Positions 53,419 to 64,000 of a stretch of DNA of 64,000 nucleotides are shown here, piece by piece. A program made the translations under genes and the position numbers. This DNA comes from Haematococcus lacustris (Eukaryota > Chlorophyta > Chlorophyceae > Chlamydomonadales > Haematococcaceae), in assembly GCA_030144725.1 (NCBI GenBank), contig JASKMD010000012.1, positions 2,780,248 through 2,844,247 of the forward strand, written 5' to 3'. The notes under the pieces were generated by a model, which worked only from the letters and a program-made list of their open reading frames with translations, was not told where the DNA came from and did not search any database. Every line of letters begins with the position of its first letter. The stretch's first letter is position 1.

Positions 53419-56400
53419 GGAAGACTATCTCCAGTGTTCACCGGCGAGCATACAGAGTGGAGCCCGGCCAGCTCCCACCATTGCCACTAACTTGGCCTTC
53501 CTGCTGCCCCGCCTTTCTTCTGCCTCGTCCTTGCACCACAGCCAGTGGACAGCACCCACCCCCACCCTCCCACGCCTAACCCTAACCTCGCCCCACCCTC
53601 CCCTGCCTGTTGCAGACCAGGTTCAGGTAACAGCATCAGGGGCACGCACCACGAACATGGTTCACTGGATTCATGTGGACAGGACCCACCCCCGTCAACA
53701 TGCACCACAAACATAGACATTGTGCCGTCCTTGCGCCAAAGGCAGTGGACAGAACCCGTCCCCCACCCTCCCCCGCCCTCCCCCGCCCTCCCCCGCTTTG
53801 CCTCCTGCTGTCCCTCCTTACCCTGAGCAGCCTGCACCTGGCCCTGGAGGTGCAGTGCCCCCAGCGCCAGCTTGGCCCCTGACAGCAGACCCAGCCGCAG
53901 CGCCGCCACCAGTGCCTGCCAGGCTTGGTCAACAGCCTGCTGCTGCTCCCGCCCCTGCGCCTGCTCCCGCTGCTGCGCATCTTTGGCTTCCTGTCCCAGC
54001 TGCTGGTGCCGCCCAGTACCCAGCAGCCTGCTGCCTGCAGGGGGGTGGGGGCCGTGTGGGGCAGTAGGGGCAGGGCCTGACGCCAGGCGGGCAGGCGGGG
54101 CCAGGCAGGCCGCCACAGCAGGAGGCAGGGCGCTGCCCGCTGCCAGGCTGCACAGCACCTTGAGCTGCAGGCTCCGCGACCCTCTGGGCTGCATGACAGG
54201 GCGGGGGAGGGCGGAGGGGGAGGAGGAAGTGTGACCCACGCTGGAAGTGTGGGGCAGGCTGGGGTTAGCCGGGTCATGCAGCCGGGGGGTGGAGGTGGTG
54301 GTGGTGGGGAGCAAAGGGGCGAGGCCAGCTGCCTCTGCCATGGCCATGGCCAGCTGCCTGGCGAGCTGGGAGTGGTAGGGCAGCGCTGCTGCTCCTCCTG
54401 CTGACGATGATGACCCTTTGACCCCAGGAACCAAGCTGCTTGGCATGCCTGGTATGCCTGGCATGCCAGCTGCCCCAGCAGTGTCCTGTGAGGTGGTGGC
54501 GGCTGCCCCGCCGGGCTGCAGCAGAGAGGCCAGGTGAGAGAAGGCGGCGGCCAGCTGCTGGCTGACAGTGCGGCGGCGCTGCTGCAGCAGGTGCTGTGCT
54601 CGGTCCACTGGCTCCAGGGCGCCACACACCAGCGCCTCCCACCTGATACAGCCAGCGGGTCAGGGTCCTGGGCTGGGGTAAATGTCAATGCTCCTTTCAC
54701 CAGAGGTAAGATGAGGTAGAGCCAACCATGTCAGGTGGTCGGAGGGGAGGGAAGGGGGGAGGGGAGAGGGGGAGAGGGGAGAGCGGGAGAGGGGAGGATC
54801 AAGGCCTCATAACCCACCTGGCCCGTCTGTACTCCAGTATTGTTCCAGAGCTTGCGGCCTCCTGCACCGCCTGCCCCGCTGCCTGCACCCGCTGCACCAT
54901 GGCTGCCTGGGCTCCTGACAGCACCTCCTGACCCAGCCCCGCCTCCGCCGCTTCTTCCAGCAAGGCTTGCAGCGCTGCCGGGCTGCTGTTGGCGGCTGCG
55001 GCAGTCAGGCGTGCCTGCAGTGCATCCTGTTGTGCCCGCAGCTGGGCTGACAGCTGCTCAGCCTCCCTCTCCATGCCCAGTGCTACAGCCTCCAGGGACA
55101 GAGCTGTGGACCCGGCAGCAGTCAGGCCAAACAGGGCAAGGTCAGCTACAGCAGCAAGGCCGCAGGGTCAGGGCTGTGACTACATGAGGGAGGCATGAGG
55201 TGAGGTGGTTACAAAGGGGTTAACGGAATGATGGAAAGAAGGGTTGGGGGTTATGATTTAGGATTAAGGTTAGGGTAAAGGTTAGGGTTAAGGTTAAGGT
55301 TAGGATGAAGGTTAAGGTTAGGGTTGAGGTTAGGGTTGAGGTTAAGGTTAGGGTTGAGGTTGAGGTTAGGGTTGAGGTTAGGGTTGAGGTTAAGGTTGAG
55401 GTTAGGGTTGAGGTTAAGGTTAGGGTTGAGGTTGAGGTTAGGGTTGAGGTTGAGGTTAGGGTTGAGGTTGAGGTTAGGGTTAAGGTTACCAGGCACCAGG
55501 CACACATCTCCCTTCTACCCCCGCTGTGCTGCTACTGCCCACTGGCTCACCCCGCCCTCCCCCTTCCCCCCACACACTCCCATCCCACCCCACCTTGCAG
55601 CTCCACCGCGCTGGGTCTGACCCCTGCCGCCCCATGCGCCTTTGCCTGCAGGCCAGCCAGGCGCACCAGCAGAGCCCTGCGCCGCCTGTCCAGCAGTAAC
55701 CGGGCAGTGGCCACATCCCCCTCCAGCCCCAGGCGCTGCGCCTGGCTCACCAGCTCCCCAAACCCAGCTGGGTCGTGGGGGCTGGCGCTGGCAGCAGCCA
55801 GCAGGGTGGCAGCAAGGGCTGCATCGCGTTTGCGGGCTGCGTCCAGGCTGGAGGCCAGGTTGGCAGGGTCACAGCCTAGCAGGGCGGCCTGCTCAGCCAG
55901 CTGCACCACCTCCTGCATGCAGCCACAACACCAGCTGGGTCAGGGGGTGTGGGTATAGGCTTAGGACTCACCTAACCCTGACCCTGAGCAGCTGGCGCAT
56001 GGTGTGTGGGTTAGGGTCAGTGTCACCTTAACCTTTCCGCACATGATATTAGGGTTGTGGTTACCGTACCCTAATTATAACCCTAACCCTGCCTCCTTTC
56101 CCATGCGGTGTGTGGTGTTCAGGGGTGGTAAGTGTGAATGTGCGTTGGCACGAGGAGGGGGCGATGCTGAGGGCCGCCAGGGGTCCCCGCCTGCTCCCCA
56201 TCTCCAGCCGCTGCTGTCATCTGCCACCGAACACTACAGAGCGCTGTGGCCATGATCTCGACGCGCAGCAGGGAGGGGTGCACACACACTACTGCCACAG
56301 CTACTGCCACACTACTGCCACACTACTGCACACACACTACTGCCACAGAACACTAGAGAGAGTGCTGTGACCCTGATCTCCACCCGTAGAACACCCACGC

Positions 56401-59400
56401 CCTTGCTGCAGCCGGGACCCACCACTTCACCAGCTAAGCGCTGAGGTGTGCAATTCAGCCCCTGCTGTGCTGTCAGGTGGGGTGGCTAGCTCAGCCAGCT
56501 TCTAGGGCAGCCAACAACCCTCACTGCCCATCAGCCTACAGTCAGCATCCTGGAAGAGCTTGCTTGCTGGAATGTGGGGAAGGTGCAGCAACAAGGGCAG
56601 TATGGAAGATGCAAGCAGGCCACAACCTGTGGAGCCAGCAAGCCGCATGGTAGAAGTGTGCGAGCGCCCTCAGCCAGCCCCCTGCCCACTCACCCGCACC
56701 GGCCTGCCTGCCACTGCTGCCGCCAGCGCCACCTCAGCCTGCTGCCTCCGGGCGCTGAACACGCTGCTGGCATCAGCAATGGCCGGGGCCAGGTGCGGGA
56801 AGCGCTGCGCTGCCTGCACCGCGGTGCTCATCAGCAGGGCGGTGCCCGTTGCTGCCGCTGTCGCCAGGCGCTCAGCAGCTTGGTGAGCAGCCGCGTGGAA
56901 GGCGGCTACCTGGGCTGCCACCTGGGCGCCGCAGCCTGCGGCCAAACATGCGGGTCAGTGTGCTGCCCAGCCTGCTGCACCGTCCCAGATGCTGAGGTCT
57001 CAGCTTCAGCAGCAGCCACCAGCGTCGGGTACACTCATCATAAGAGTAAGGAAATGAATAAGGAGAAGATGAAGAAACAGAAGAAATCAGGAAGACCTGA
57101 TATCTCCAGCCAGCTTCAGCTTGCTGGGTGCAAGTCACTGTGCAGCTCAGCCTGCATGGTCACTGAGCTGCTGGGCACTACTGCTAGCACCATGCCACTA
57201 GCACTGCAGCATCAGCACTATGGCATAGCCCTGTCGCATCAGCCGCCAAGGCAGGGTGTGCTGGCCTGCAGGAGAACAAGGACCCTTCACCAAAGACGGC
57301 TGGGTGCATGTGCACGCCCTAATTCGGCTCAAACCTGGCCATCTAAACCCTCACACCTCAACTGCCAACTGCATCCCACTGGCCTTTGGTGCTGCTGCCT
57401 GCAGCCTCCACTCCCTCCACCCCACACCCACCCATGTTGCTGGCCTGCTCTGCCACCTGCTGCACAGCACACATGTCGCCCTTGGCCACAGCTGCCTCCA
57501 GCTGCAACAGCACCGCCTGCTGCTGCCGCATCCCACCCACTGCCTTGCGCGCTGCCCTGCCCCGCCACGCTGCCTGGATCAGCGTCACCCTGTGCTTGCG
57601 CAGCATGGCTGCAGGGCTGGCGGCGTACTTGCGCCAGGCACGCTGGATGTGGCGGGCTGCAAAGCCTCGCCAGGCCTGGGCAGCGAGCTGTTCGTCCAGC
57701 TCCTGCTGGGCAGCTGCTGCCGCCTGGCGTCGGCGAGCCAGATCTGATGCCTGCAAGCAAGGAGGATGAGCCATGTCAGCATGAAGGTGGTGAACACAGC
57801 CAGCCTAGGAAGGCTGATGGCAGCTGGCTGCGGGGAGTAGCAGCAGCAGCAGCCTCAGCCCCAGCAGCACCAGCTGGTGAAGAGCCTGACAACAGCATGA
57901 CCACAAGCAGACCCATAGCACTTCAGGAGAATAAGGCGATGGTATGAGGTCCTAGCTCCCTGCCTCGCAGCTTCGCCAGGGCCAATGGCCACCCACACCC
58001 ATACAGCCTGGCAGCTGCCCACGCTGCCCACCTAATGCAGTAACAGCAGCCAGGGATGCCAGGGATGCAGTACAGACACTAGCATCCCCACCTGAACCAC
58101 CGCCACCTCTCCCCCCACTTCACGGAATTCAGGCAGGGTGGGGGACAGAGAAGCACTTCCCCACAGCAGGGTAGTATGAGGTCATGGAATGTGTGTGGCG
58201 GTGGGTGGTGCGGCAACATGGCCGGACTCCGCATCTGCAGCTGGTGTGCCCCGTGGTGTGGCACTGCCCTGTTTGCCCCAACCTGCCACTGCCACCTTGA
58301 TGCTGTCCCAACCCTGTGCCCCACATGGAGCCCTCCATGCCTTGAGCCCTGCCACCATGGCTGCCTGACTGTCACCTGCTGGGCTAGGCGCTGGGAGAGC
58401 TGCTCCTGCTGCCGGGCAAAGGCTGCAGCCTCTGCAGCAGCAGCAGCTGCCTCCCGCTCCGCCCTGGCCATGATGGCCTGCTGCGCCGCTTGCAAGGCAG
58501 CTAGGCGCGAGGCATGGAGGGCGCGCTCCTCTGCCTCGCGTTGCTGCATGGCGAGCAGCAGAATCAGCTGCATGGCTGAGCCAGGCACATGGTGGCTGTA
58601 CTGGATGGAGCAGTGTGTTGGGCCACGTTCAGTTTATGAGGCTGTGTCTTACGGCAAAGCCAACAGACGAATGCCATGTAATGATAATGATAAGCATGGC
58701 GGTAGTCATGGTGCTGCTGCTGCTGCTGCTGATGATGATGATGGCAGTAATGCTGATGCTGATGATGGCGGTAATGATGGTGATGCTGATGATGTGTTGG
58801 GCTAAGGAGGCGGTGGCGGGTGCGGTGGCTGTACCATGCTGTCAGCAACCGCCCACCATCAGCACCTCCGCCCCCTGCTTGTGCAGCCGCTCTTCCTCCT
58901 GCTGAGCAGAGGCACGCTGGTCTTCTCTGGCCAGCTCAGCCGCCCTGTCTGCAGCTAGGATGATGGTGCGGACTGGGACATCAGCCAGCTGATTAGCAGG
59001 TGCGCCCAGTACATGGTCAGCTGCCGCAGGGCTGGGCTCGCTGGGCTGGAGCCTTTGGGCCACAACACGGCTTTGGAGCGTTGCCACCACGGAGCCAATG
59101 TCCTTCCCTCCAAGGAGAAGGTGCATGCTGGAGACCGGGTCATGTGTGCTGGGGCTGCCTCCGTCCTCGCCCTGCTCAGGTGAGTCAACTGCGACTCTAG
59201 TATCTCCTTCAAGGGTGGCAGGGGCGCAGGACCCATCATGCAGCTCTTGTTGCAAGCGCTCGCAGAATGCATCACGCCTGGCCAGGGCTGTGCGGAAGGC
59301 ATGGAAGGAGGCTGGCTCCTCGTCACTGCTGGAGTCTGCATGAGCACACCATGCTGGCAATAAACTGCCGGAAAGCTGGTGGAAGAGAGCATCCCAAATA

Positions 59401-59611
59401 GCATGTCGTGTATGCATTCGTGCGATGTGTCAATTGAGTAGCAAGTCTGGAGTAGCGGTGCTGGCTCGTACTGCCCACCGTCGTCTGATGTGGTCAAATT
59501 CTGACCGAGTCCGGGAGAGGTTTCCAGGTATGCAGTGATGGACACCTCGCTGTTGCTTCGCAGCGCGGCAAGCTCGCGCTCGAGCTCGGCTTCCGCGTCC
59601 TCCTCTTCCAT
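50954..59611 (-). CDS. LRRIQ1: LRR and IQ-motif protein, LRRIQ1-like (3' end may lie in gap)
   Basis: Ten exons with consistent phases: 59611-59479, 59335-58857, 58567-58376, 57750-57432, 56935-56694, 55912-55594, 55145-54818, 54642-53822, 53009-52747, 52552-50954; 1,565 codons so far, ending at a GT (50953). Acidic start MEEEDAEAELERELAAL and SSSDEEP as in LRRIQ1; Ala-rich helix with AERAxxA repeats; IQ motifs in exon 4 (AWRGFAARHIQRAWRKYA and VTLIQAAWRGRAARKAV) for calmodulin-type light chains; long Ala/Gln helical middle; then leucine-rich repeats in exon 10 (LTSLSAASNQLSSVAGLAG, LTHLDLKDNRLDCLDGLGPL, LTHLDISHNLVPHLAGLAAC) of the SDS22 type. The order IQ then LRR and the start fit LRRIQ1, a cilium-associated family; no enzyme motif is seen. 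Without the continuation, it stops after about 28 codons at 50876. Confidence 0.82.
52559..52625. repeat. (GGCA)n array in LRRIQ1-like intron, mirrored by (CCTG)n at 52699-52732
   Basis: About sixteen CAGG/GGCA units, then the complementary CCTG run ~75 bp away. The two could pair as a hairpin directly after the acceptor of exon 10. Confidence 0.85.
53383..53417. repeat. (CAG)n run in LRRIQ1-like intron 8
   Basis: Eleven GCA/CAG units in the intron between exons 8 and 9. Confidence 0.95.
55255..55490. repeat. Degenerate telomere-like GGTTAGGGTTGA array in an intron
   Basis: About twenty 12-nt units mixing TTAGGG, TTAAGG and TTGAGG in the intron between exons 6 and 7. A short CCCTAACCC cluster lies at 56068-56090 in the next intron upstream. 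Confidence 0.85.
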
Positions 59612-59890
59612 ATCCTCCTATGATGTGCATCAGGCCACAGGTTACAGACGCTCCAGCATTGGGTTCAAGCGACTGAACTTATAAATATGAAAATTTGACA
59701 ACATGGCATGAGACAGGCCAACATAGTATCGTAGCTCCTTGCTTGACTGCAGAGTGCCCAGGTGGATTGAGACAGCATCGCTCGATGGACCTGACAACGT
59801 GATGATTACGACTCTGACTATCACGCTTTGCATTTTATCCTTTGACTGCGCCTGAGCAAATAGCACGAATACGCTATATAAAATACCCTA
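59612..59890 (-). promoter_or_regulatory. Presumed promoter/5' UTR of LRRIQ1-like gene
   Basis: No ORF. It is more AT-rich than the surroundings, with TATAAATATG at 59680 (plus orientation) and CTATATAAAAT at 59873. The TIR element begins at 59891, so the promoter is at most ~280 bp or includes transposon DNA. Confidence 0.35.
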
Positions 59891-61642
59891 CCGTACTCTC
59901 CCTTTTGATTCGCGTCCGCAAATCGTTTTTTTGGCCTCGCGAAATCGCGAACGAGTAAACAATGTGGTTTTTGGCTGAATCGCGAAGTGGTCAAACAATT
60001 ATTTGACCAGCGTGAATGGTGTTGCGATGGACCGCTTCATGGTCCGTGGTATCAGTGCCGACGACGCAGCCGAAAATCTGCTACGCCAGGTCGACCAACA
60101 CGAAGATGGCCCTTGCACAGTGGCTGTGACTAGGTGATCGGGTGGCTTGACTTGGTGACCTGTGCAGAAAGTCAGGTCCCACAAGGTCTGTTTGGCGAAA
60201 TGTACCGTGAGCCATTTGATGCCGCGATTACACAGCCGTGATCAGCGAGCCTTACCGATATGCCTACTGCATCAAAGGGCCTGCACGGCCTGGACGCCCA
60301 CCATCCCTTGCTAAGTGTCCAGGTGGCAAGGTTGCTGTAGATGGCTGCGGCGTTCATTTAAAAGCGGGGGCTAGTAGGTACGGTCTACAACAACGCTAGC
60401 GCGAGGGCCGGCGGTTATGTCGGTTGACCAGGTGGCTCGCATCTCGCATCGGGCTGCCGCAGCTCACTCGCAACATGCCCAAGCGTTGCATTGGCCCTAC
60501 TCCTCTACCACATCAAAGCATATACTACGAGCTGCAGGCAGCATGTCCGAAGGAATGGGTTTTTTCTGGTCTCTCCTTCGACGACATTATTGAGAGGGCT
60601 GATGAACGACGAGAGCTTCCTATGCTTTCTTATGCTTCCCTATGCTTCCCTTTGCTGTCCTATGCTTTCCGATCCTTCCTATTCTTACTACGCTTAGTGC
60701 GGGGTGCCATCGCTATCAATGGCCGCCAGTCTGCATCATTTGCGCCGCTGATGAACGCTGGTGGTAGCTTGGAGGAACCACAACAATCTCATCTACTTTC
60801 GCAGCCTGGTGAGAGCGAGATGATGGGGTACTTTAGACATGAGCATGCTAGGGCGTATGTATGGGTGATAATCCTAAGGATAGCGCAATCAAAGTAGATG
60901 AAGTTCTTGGGGCACACAGCTTGCATCTCTACATGAGGTCAGCACCGCGTTTGATGCACTTCCTGCCCAGAAATGAGGTTTCAACTAACTGTAATTGCAT
61001 GAGCCTCCCAACCTGCGCAGGGCAGATGTATTACACTGCAATAGCTTCCCGTGGGAGCTATGAGCATACCCCAAAGCTAGGGCGCAGAAACCAGACGGAT
61101 GCGTAGCAGCAACAAGCAGCAAATCGACCTCAAAAACAGCACTGCAGATTTGCATGCCGGCACCCCATCGCGGCACGCCGACCGACCGACTAGTGACCGC
61201 TCTACCACGTTCGTCGTTGCGGCGTTGTTGATTCATGTGCACTACCGTCAGGGTGCAAGGAGTCACTGGTGCCAGGATACCGCGGAGGGGGGCAATGTTG
61301 ACTTTAGCCCGTCCCTCGCAGGCCAAGCTGCGGAGCACCACGCCGCAGCGGGGCGTCGCGGTTTGACCTCTTGGAGTGCAGTGTACGCGACAAAAAGTGA
61401 CGGTACATTTTATCGAGCCATTTTACCTGACCTTGTGGGACCTGACAGAAAGTGTCCACGGAGGATTGACATGTCATGCAAGGAATGGCTGTCTTGAATA
61501 TTTATAGGCACACCCACGTTGTCAAAGTTGTGATTTGCTGCAACTTTTGCATCGGGAAAAAGTAAACAATGTTTTTTTTGCATCGGGAAAGAGTATTTAA
61601 TTATAGTTTTCGAGGCCTCGCGAATCAAAAGGGAGAGTACGG
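59891..61642. mobile_element. TIR DNA transposon, TA-flanked, ~1.75 kb
   Basis: Left end CCGTACTCTCCCTTTTGATT (59891) and the inverse at 61642 are identical for 24 bp, continuing CGCG. TA flanks both ends (59889-59890, 61643-61644), fitting a TA target duplication. Both ends repeat GTAAACAATG inside (59956-59965 forward; 61562-61571 same orientation). A second inverted pair GTCAGGTCCCACAAGG lies at 60169 and 61430. Internal ORFs (60424-60897, 157 codons; 61099-61497, 132 codons) show no recognised transposase motif, so it is probably non-autonomous or a decayed Tc1/mariner-like or unclassified element. Confidence 0.75.
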
Positions 61643-61650
61643 TATACAGA

Positions 61651-61702
61651 CAAATAAAACGCATTCAACCTGGAACAGCATGTTTGGCTGTGGTTAATTG
61701 CC
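61651..61702 (-). repeat. Short Fanzor-B tail relic
   Basis: ACAAATAAAACGCATTCAAC then AACAGCATGTTTGGCTGTGG matches the last ~50 nt of the B tail, reverse orientation, directly beside the TIR element. Confidence 0.5.
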
Positions 61703-61727
61703 AGGCCAGGTGATATACATTACATAA

Positions 61728-62441
61728 TTTACGAGTAGGGAGCGCAACTCGACTAGACGAGACGTCTCGACTCGAAATTCCGAGTCGAGTTTTGACTCGA
61801 CTCGACTAGACGGTCGAGATGGACTCGAGATGAGCCTTTTGAACCGCGCACCTGCTCAAGGCACCTGTGTGGACGTTGTGGCGCCGCTCAGCGAATGATA
61901 TGCTGGCCTGGCTGGGTTGGCGGTTAAAGTTGGTTTGCATAGGCATGCCCGGACATGCCCAGCAGCGTCTGAACTGCAAGATGGAGCCCGAGCGCCCTCT
62001 CCCGCCTCAGCCCCCCGAACTTACCGCACGATACAACAAGAAAGTCCTGACGCTCTTTACGACGTCTTTTTTAATTGTTTACGATGTCGTCACGATGTAA
62101 GTACACTGCATTACCACTACGGGACTCCGAGACTGTCGATGAGTATGTAGATACTCGCTATGGCAAAAATAGCCGCACAACTCAACATGCTTGGCGGCAC
62201 TTATGCCTCAGCCAAACATGCATTCTGACCTCACAAACACAACTGTACATAGTGCCTTGCAGGCAGGCGGGCAGATAGATGCACCTAGCCTGCCTGCAGC
62301 TGGTTGAGTGGGAGGAGTCATCCCATGGCAGAATTCAAAAAAACCCGTCTCGTCGAGTCAAATCGAGTCGACATCTCGACTAGATTTGACTAGTCGAGAT
62401 CTCGTCGAGATCTCGACTAGATTGCGCTCCCTATTTACGAG
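61728..62441. mobile_element. Non-autonomous hAT-like element with 8-bp TSD
   Basis: Target duplication TTTACGAG at 61728-61735 and 62434-62441. Element 61736-62433 (698 bp) has TIRs TAGGGAGCGCAA...TTGCGCTCCCTA, then subterminal CTCGAC/GTCGAG-rich inverted repeats (61747-61835 and 62345-62425). The 8-bp TSD and TAGGG ends fit the hAT superfamily. No transposase. Inside, 61981-62098 is an open frame MEPERPLPPQPPELTARYNK KVLTLFTTSFLIVYDVVT followed by GTAAGT, resembling a captured first exon with one hydrophobic segment. Confidence 0.85.
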
Positions 62442-63134
62442 CATCAGGACATGCAGTCAGGTGTCCCGAACATGGGGTTGGTAATCTTCATGCAAGTACT
62501 CTCTACAATGTGCACCGTTTTCGGTAGCTTTTATCGCATTGGCAGCATTGACCTCGCGGACATCACCTCGCGGATCGCGGACACACCTCGCGGATCGCGG
62601 ACACACCTCAGCTGCTCATTACCAATTGTTCTGGTGGTGAGTAGTGGCGACAATGAGGGAACTCCGCCTGGCATCCAGCCGGAAGTACAACCACATTTCA
62701 GCCCGCCAGGCTCGCTCCGCGAACCTTTTGTTGGTGCAGGCAGTGTTGGAGGGCCATCGCTGGGCATGTTATGTATCGACATGGCTGCAAACGCGGGAAA
62801 TGTGCGTCTCTCTCTCGCCAGTCACACAGGAAAAGGGACCCTCATCCTCTATTTGGCACGTTGTGAGCTGACCACTGTGACATTTCAGACTTTCGATACA
62901 TACATACATACATACATACATACATACATACATACATACATACATACATACATACATACATACATACATACATACATACATACATACATACATACATACA
63001 TACATGCAGCCAGACTGTCACCCACCATCCACATGCCACTCAACACTGCCACCCAGCAGCGCATGCAGCGCATCCAGCTCCATATCCACCACCTCCAGCT
63101 CCATATCCACCAGGCGGGCGAATCCCAAAACTCA
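62442..63134. other. Unassigned spacer with short tandem repeats
   Basis: 62565-62608 has two and a half copies of CACCTCGCGGATCGCGGACA. 62640-62890 shows ORFs without motif. Confidence 0.45.
62897..63005. repeat. (CATA)n microsatellite
   Basis: About 27 uninterrupted ACAT units; produces apparent MYVC/IHTY repeat ORFs on either strand. Confidence 0.97.
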
Positions 63135-63335
63135 TTCAACACGGAACAACATGTTTGACTGTGGGTAATCTCACTCAGCTACTCCAATCAAGTTGAAGCA
63201 TCCTCGGTCGCACCCTTGATGACTGCAAACCCCACACCGGTGGCACTCTTCCCCCCTAGACCACTGGGCACCTCATCAAAACTAACAGCTTAATGCTTTG
63301 TCAGGCTAATAGCCTGTGTAAACTACTATGGCCTA
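63135..63335 (-). repeat. Fanzor-B conserved 3' tail (copy B2)
   Basis: Same blocks as at 38325-38520, nearly identical (CACACCGGTGGCAC, CGCACCCTTGATGACTGC, GACTGTGGGTAATCTCACTC on plus). Ends at CAAAACTCATTCAAC near 63130. Confidence 0.65.
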
Positions 63336-64000
63336 TGCATTGTTGCAGGCCCGGCCATCAATACCCCGCCGGTACTCTGCAGCCCGGTGCAACCTCTGCC
63401 TGACCTTGGGTAGCCGGTCATTGACCCGCTTGTAGCGCTGCTGGTCCTCATCGCCAACGAGGGGCAGAGCCTCCTTGTCCTTCCAGCCTCCTTGTCCTTC
63501 CACCCCCACCATGGGGAGCATGGTGAAGCGGCGCGGGCAAGTGCGAGGGCGGTGATTGTTGCCATGGCGTGCGGCATGGGGGGCCGTCTGCCAGGCCTCT
63601 AGGCTGCGGGTTACGGACAGGACGTAGCGCACCCTCATCGCTAGGGGCAGCCAGCCTCCTCCCCCCTTCCCTATGGAGCCTACTCCAGCCTCCCACTCGG
63701 CCTACCTCTGCCACCCATCTAGGCTGCCGTAGCACGTTGTTGGTTGGCAAACGCCACTTGTGTTCCCTGTTTGGCTGGCTGTAGTCAAGCCGGCCTAGCA
63801 CCAGCTGTGGCAACTGCTTCTTCATGGCCTTGCTGACCCCCCCCTCCACCACCCCAACCGCCTTGCACCACCAGTTGATGAACCGCCCTGGGTGCCTGAA
63901 GAACCCCTTGATGCTGGTGATGATGTTGGTGGCGTTGGCATTGAGGGAGATGAGGTCTCCTTGAAGGTGTACCTCATCCAGCTGCTTGAGCATGGCCACA
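63336..64000 (-). pseudogene. Fanzor family B, nuclease-deleted copy B2 (runs off window)
   Basis: From the window end: MAMLKQLDEVHLQGDLISLN, FRHPGRFINWWCKAVG, GGVSKAMKKQLPQLVLGRLD, WRLPTNNVLRQPRW, then (frameshifted) RRFTMLPMVGVE and directly KDKEALPLVGDEDQQRYKRV to the C-terminus DGRACNNA. All three RuvC motifs and the Pro linker are deleted near 63480-63500, where the sequence CTCCTTGTCCTTCCA is tandemly doubled. The N-terminal part extends further than B1-minus and continues past 64000. Confidence 0.8.

Noticed and set aside
62769..63142. MYVC/IHTY repeat proteins
   Set aside because: Artefact of the CATA microsatellite.

Overview
The window looks like nuclear DNA of a GC-rich green alga, probably a chlamydomonadalean of the Haematococcus/Chlamydomonas kind. 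The signs are many short GT-AG introns, long CAG/GCA runs, a TGTAA-type poly(A) signal after one gene (5706-5710), ciliary-type proteins (LRR+IQ protein, kinesin), and abundant minisatellites and degenerate mobile elements. I saw no rRNA, tRNA, CRISPR array or bacterial-style operon. All exon models are hand-drawn from homology, reading frame and splice signals.

Gene layout. 1-2450 (-): 3' part of a PGM2-type phosphohexomutase. 3540-5574 (+): four-exon gene resembling UAP56-interacting mRNA export factors. 8753-15985 (-): eleven-exon kinesin. 16883-21166 (-): large repetitive coiled-coil protein. 25372-31933 (+): eleven-exon AAAP amino-acid transporter. 33381-36917 (+): six-exon PEX12. 48343-49870 (-): 3' half of a cyclic-nucleotide phosphodiesterase whose 5' end runs into a 500-N gap (50001-50500). 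50954-59611 (-): LRRIQ1-like protein with IQ motifs, helical middle and leucine-rich repeats. Two small Cys-rich ORFs (42714, 46960) are unassigned.

Between and inside these genes lies an unusually dense layer of broken Fanzor (eukaryotic TnpB-like, RuvC nuclease) elements. Two families can be told apart. Family A has a RuvC-III motif of the RDCNAALN type and a 3' tail ending in a ~28-bp-stem palindrome. Family B has RDTNGCLN and a different conserved ~180-bp tail ending near GAGTTTTGTTTG. No copy is intact: each is 5'-truncated, internally deleted, frameshifted or carries nonsense codons. Tails recur far more often than coding parts. The four copies found inside host introns are all antisense to the host gene, and two family-A tails sit just upstream of the AAAP and PEX12 start codons. 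One family-B copy has a ~1.9-kb intron made almost wholly of a TGACC pentanucleotide array.

Other mobile or structural DNA includes a non-autonomous hAT-like element with an 8-bp target duplication (61728-62441), a TA-flanked TIR element (59891-61642), LINE 3' ends (7960-8249, 45629-46440), an almost perfect 82-bp-arm hairpin (7356-7528), a 0.93-kb CCCCG-type satellite (24055-24987), and duplicated 3' tails of two resident genes (kinesin at ~5775-5900; PEX12 at ~37950-38030).
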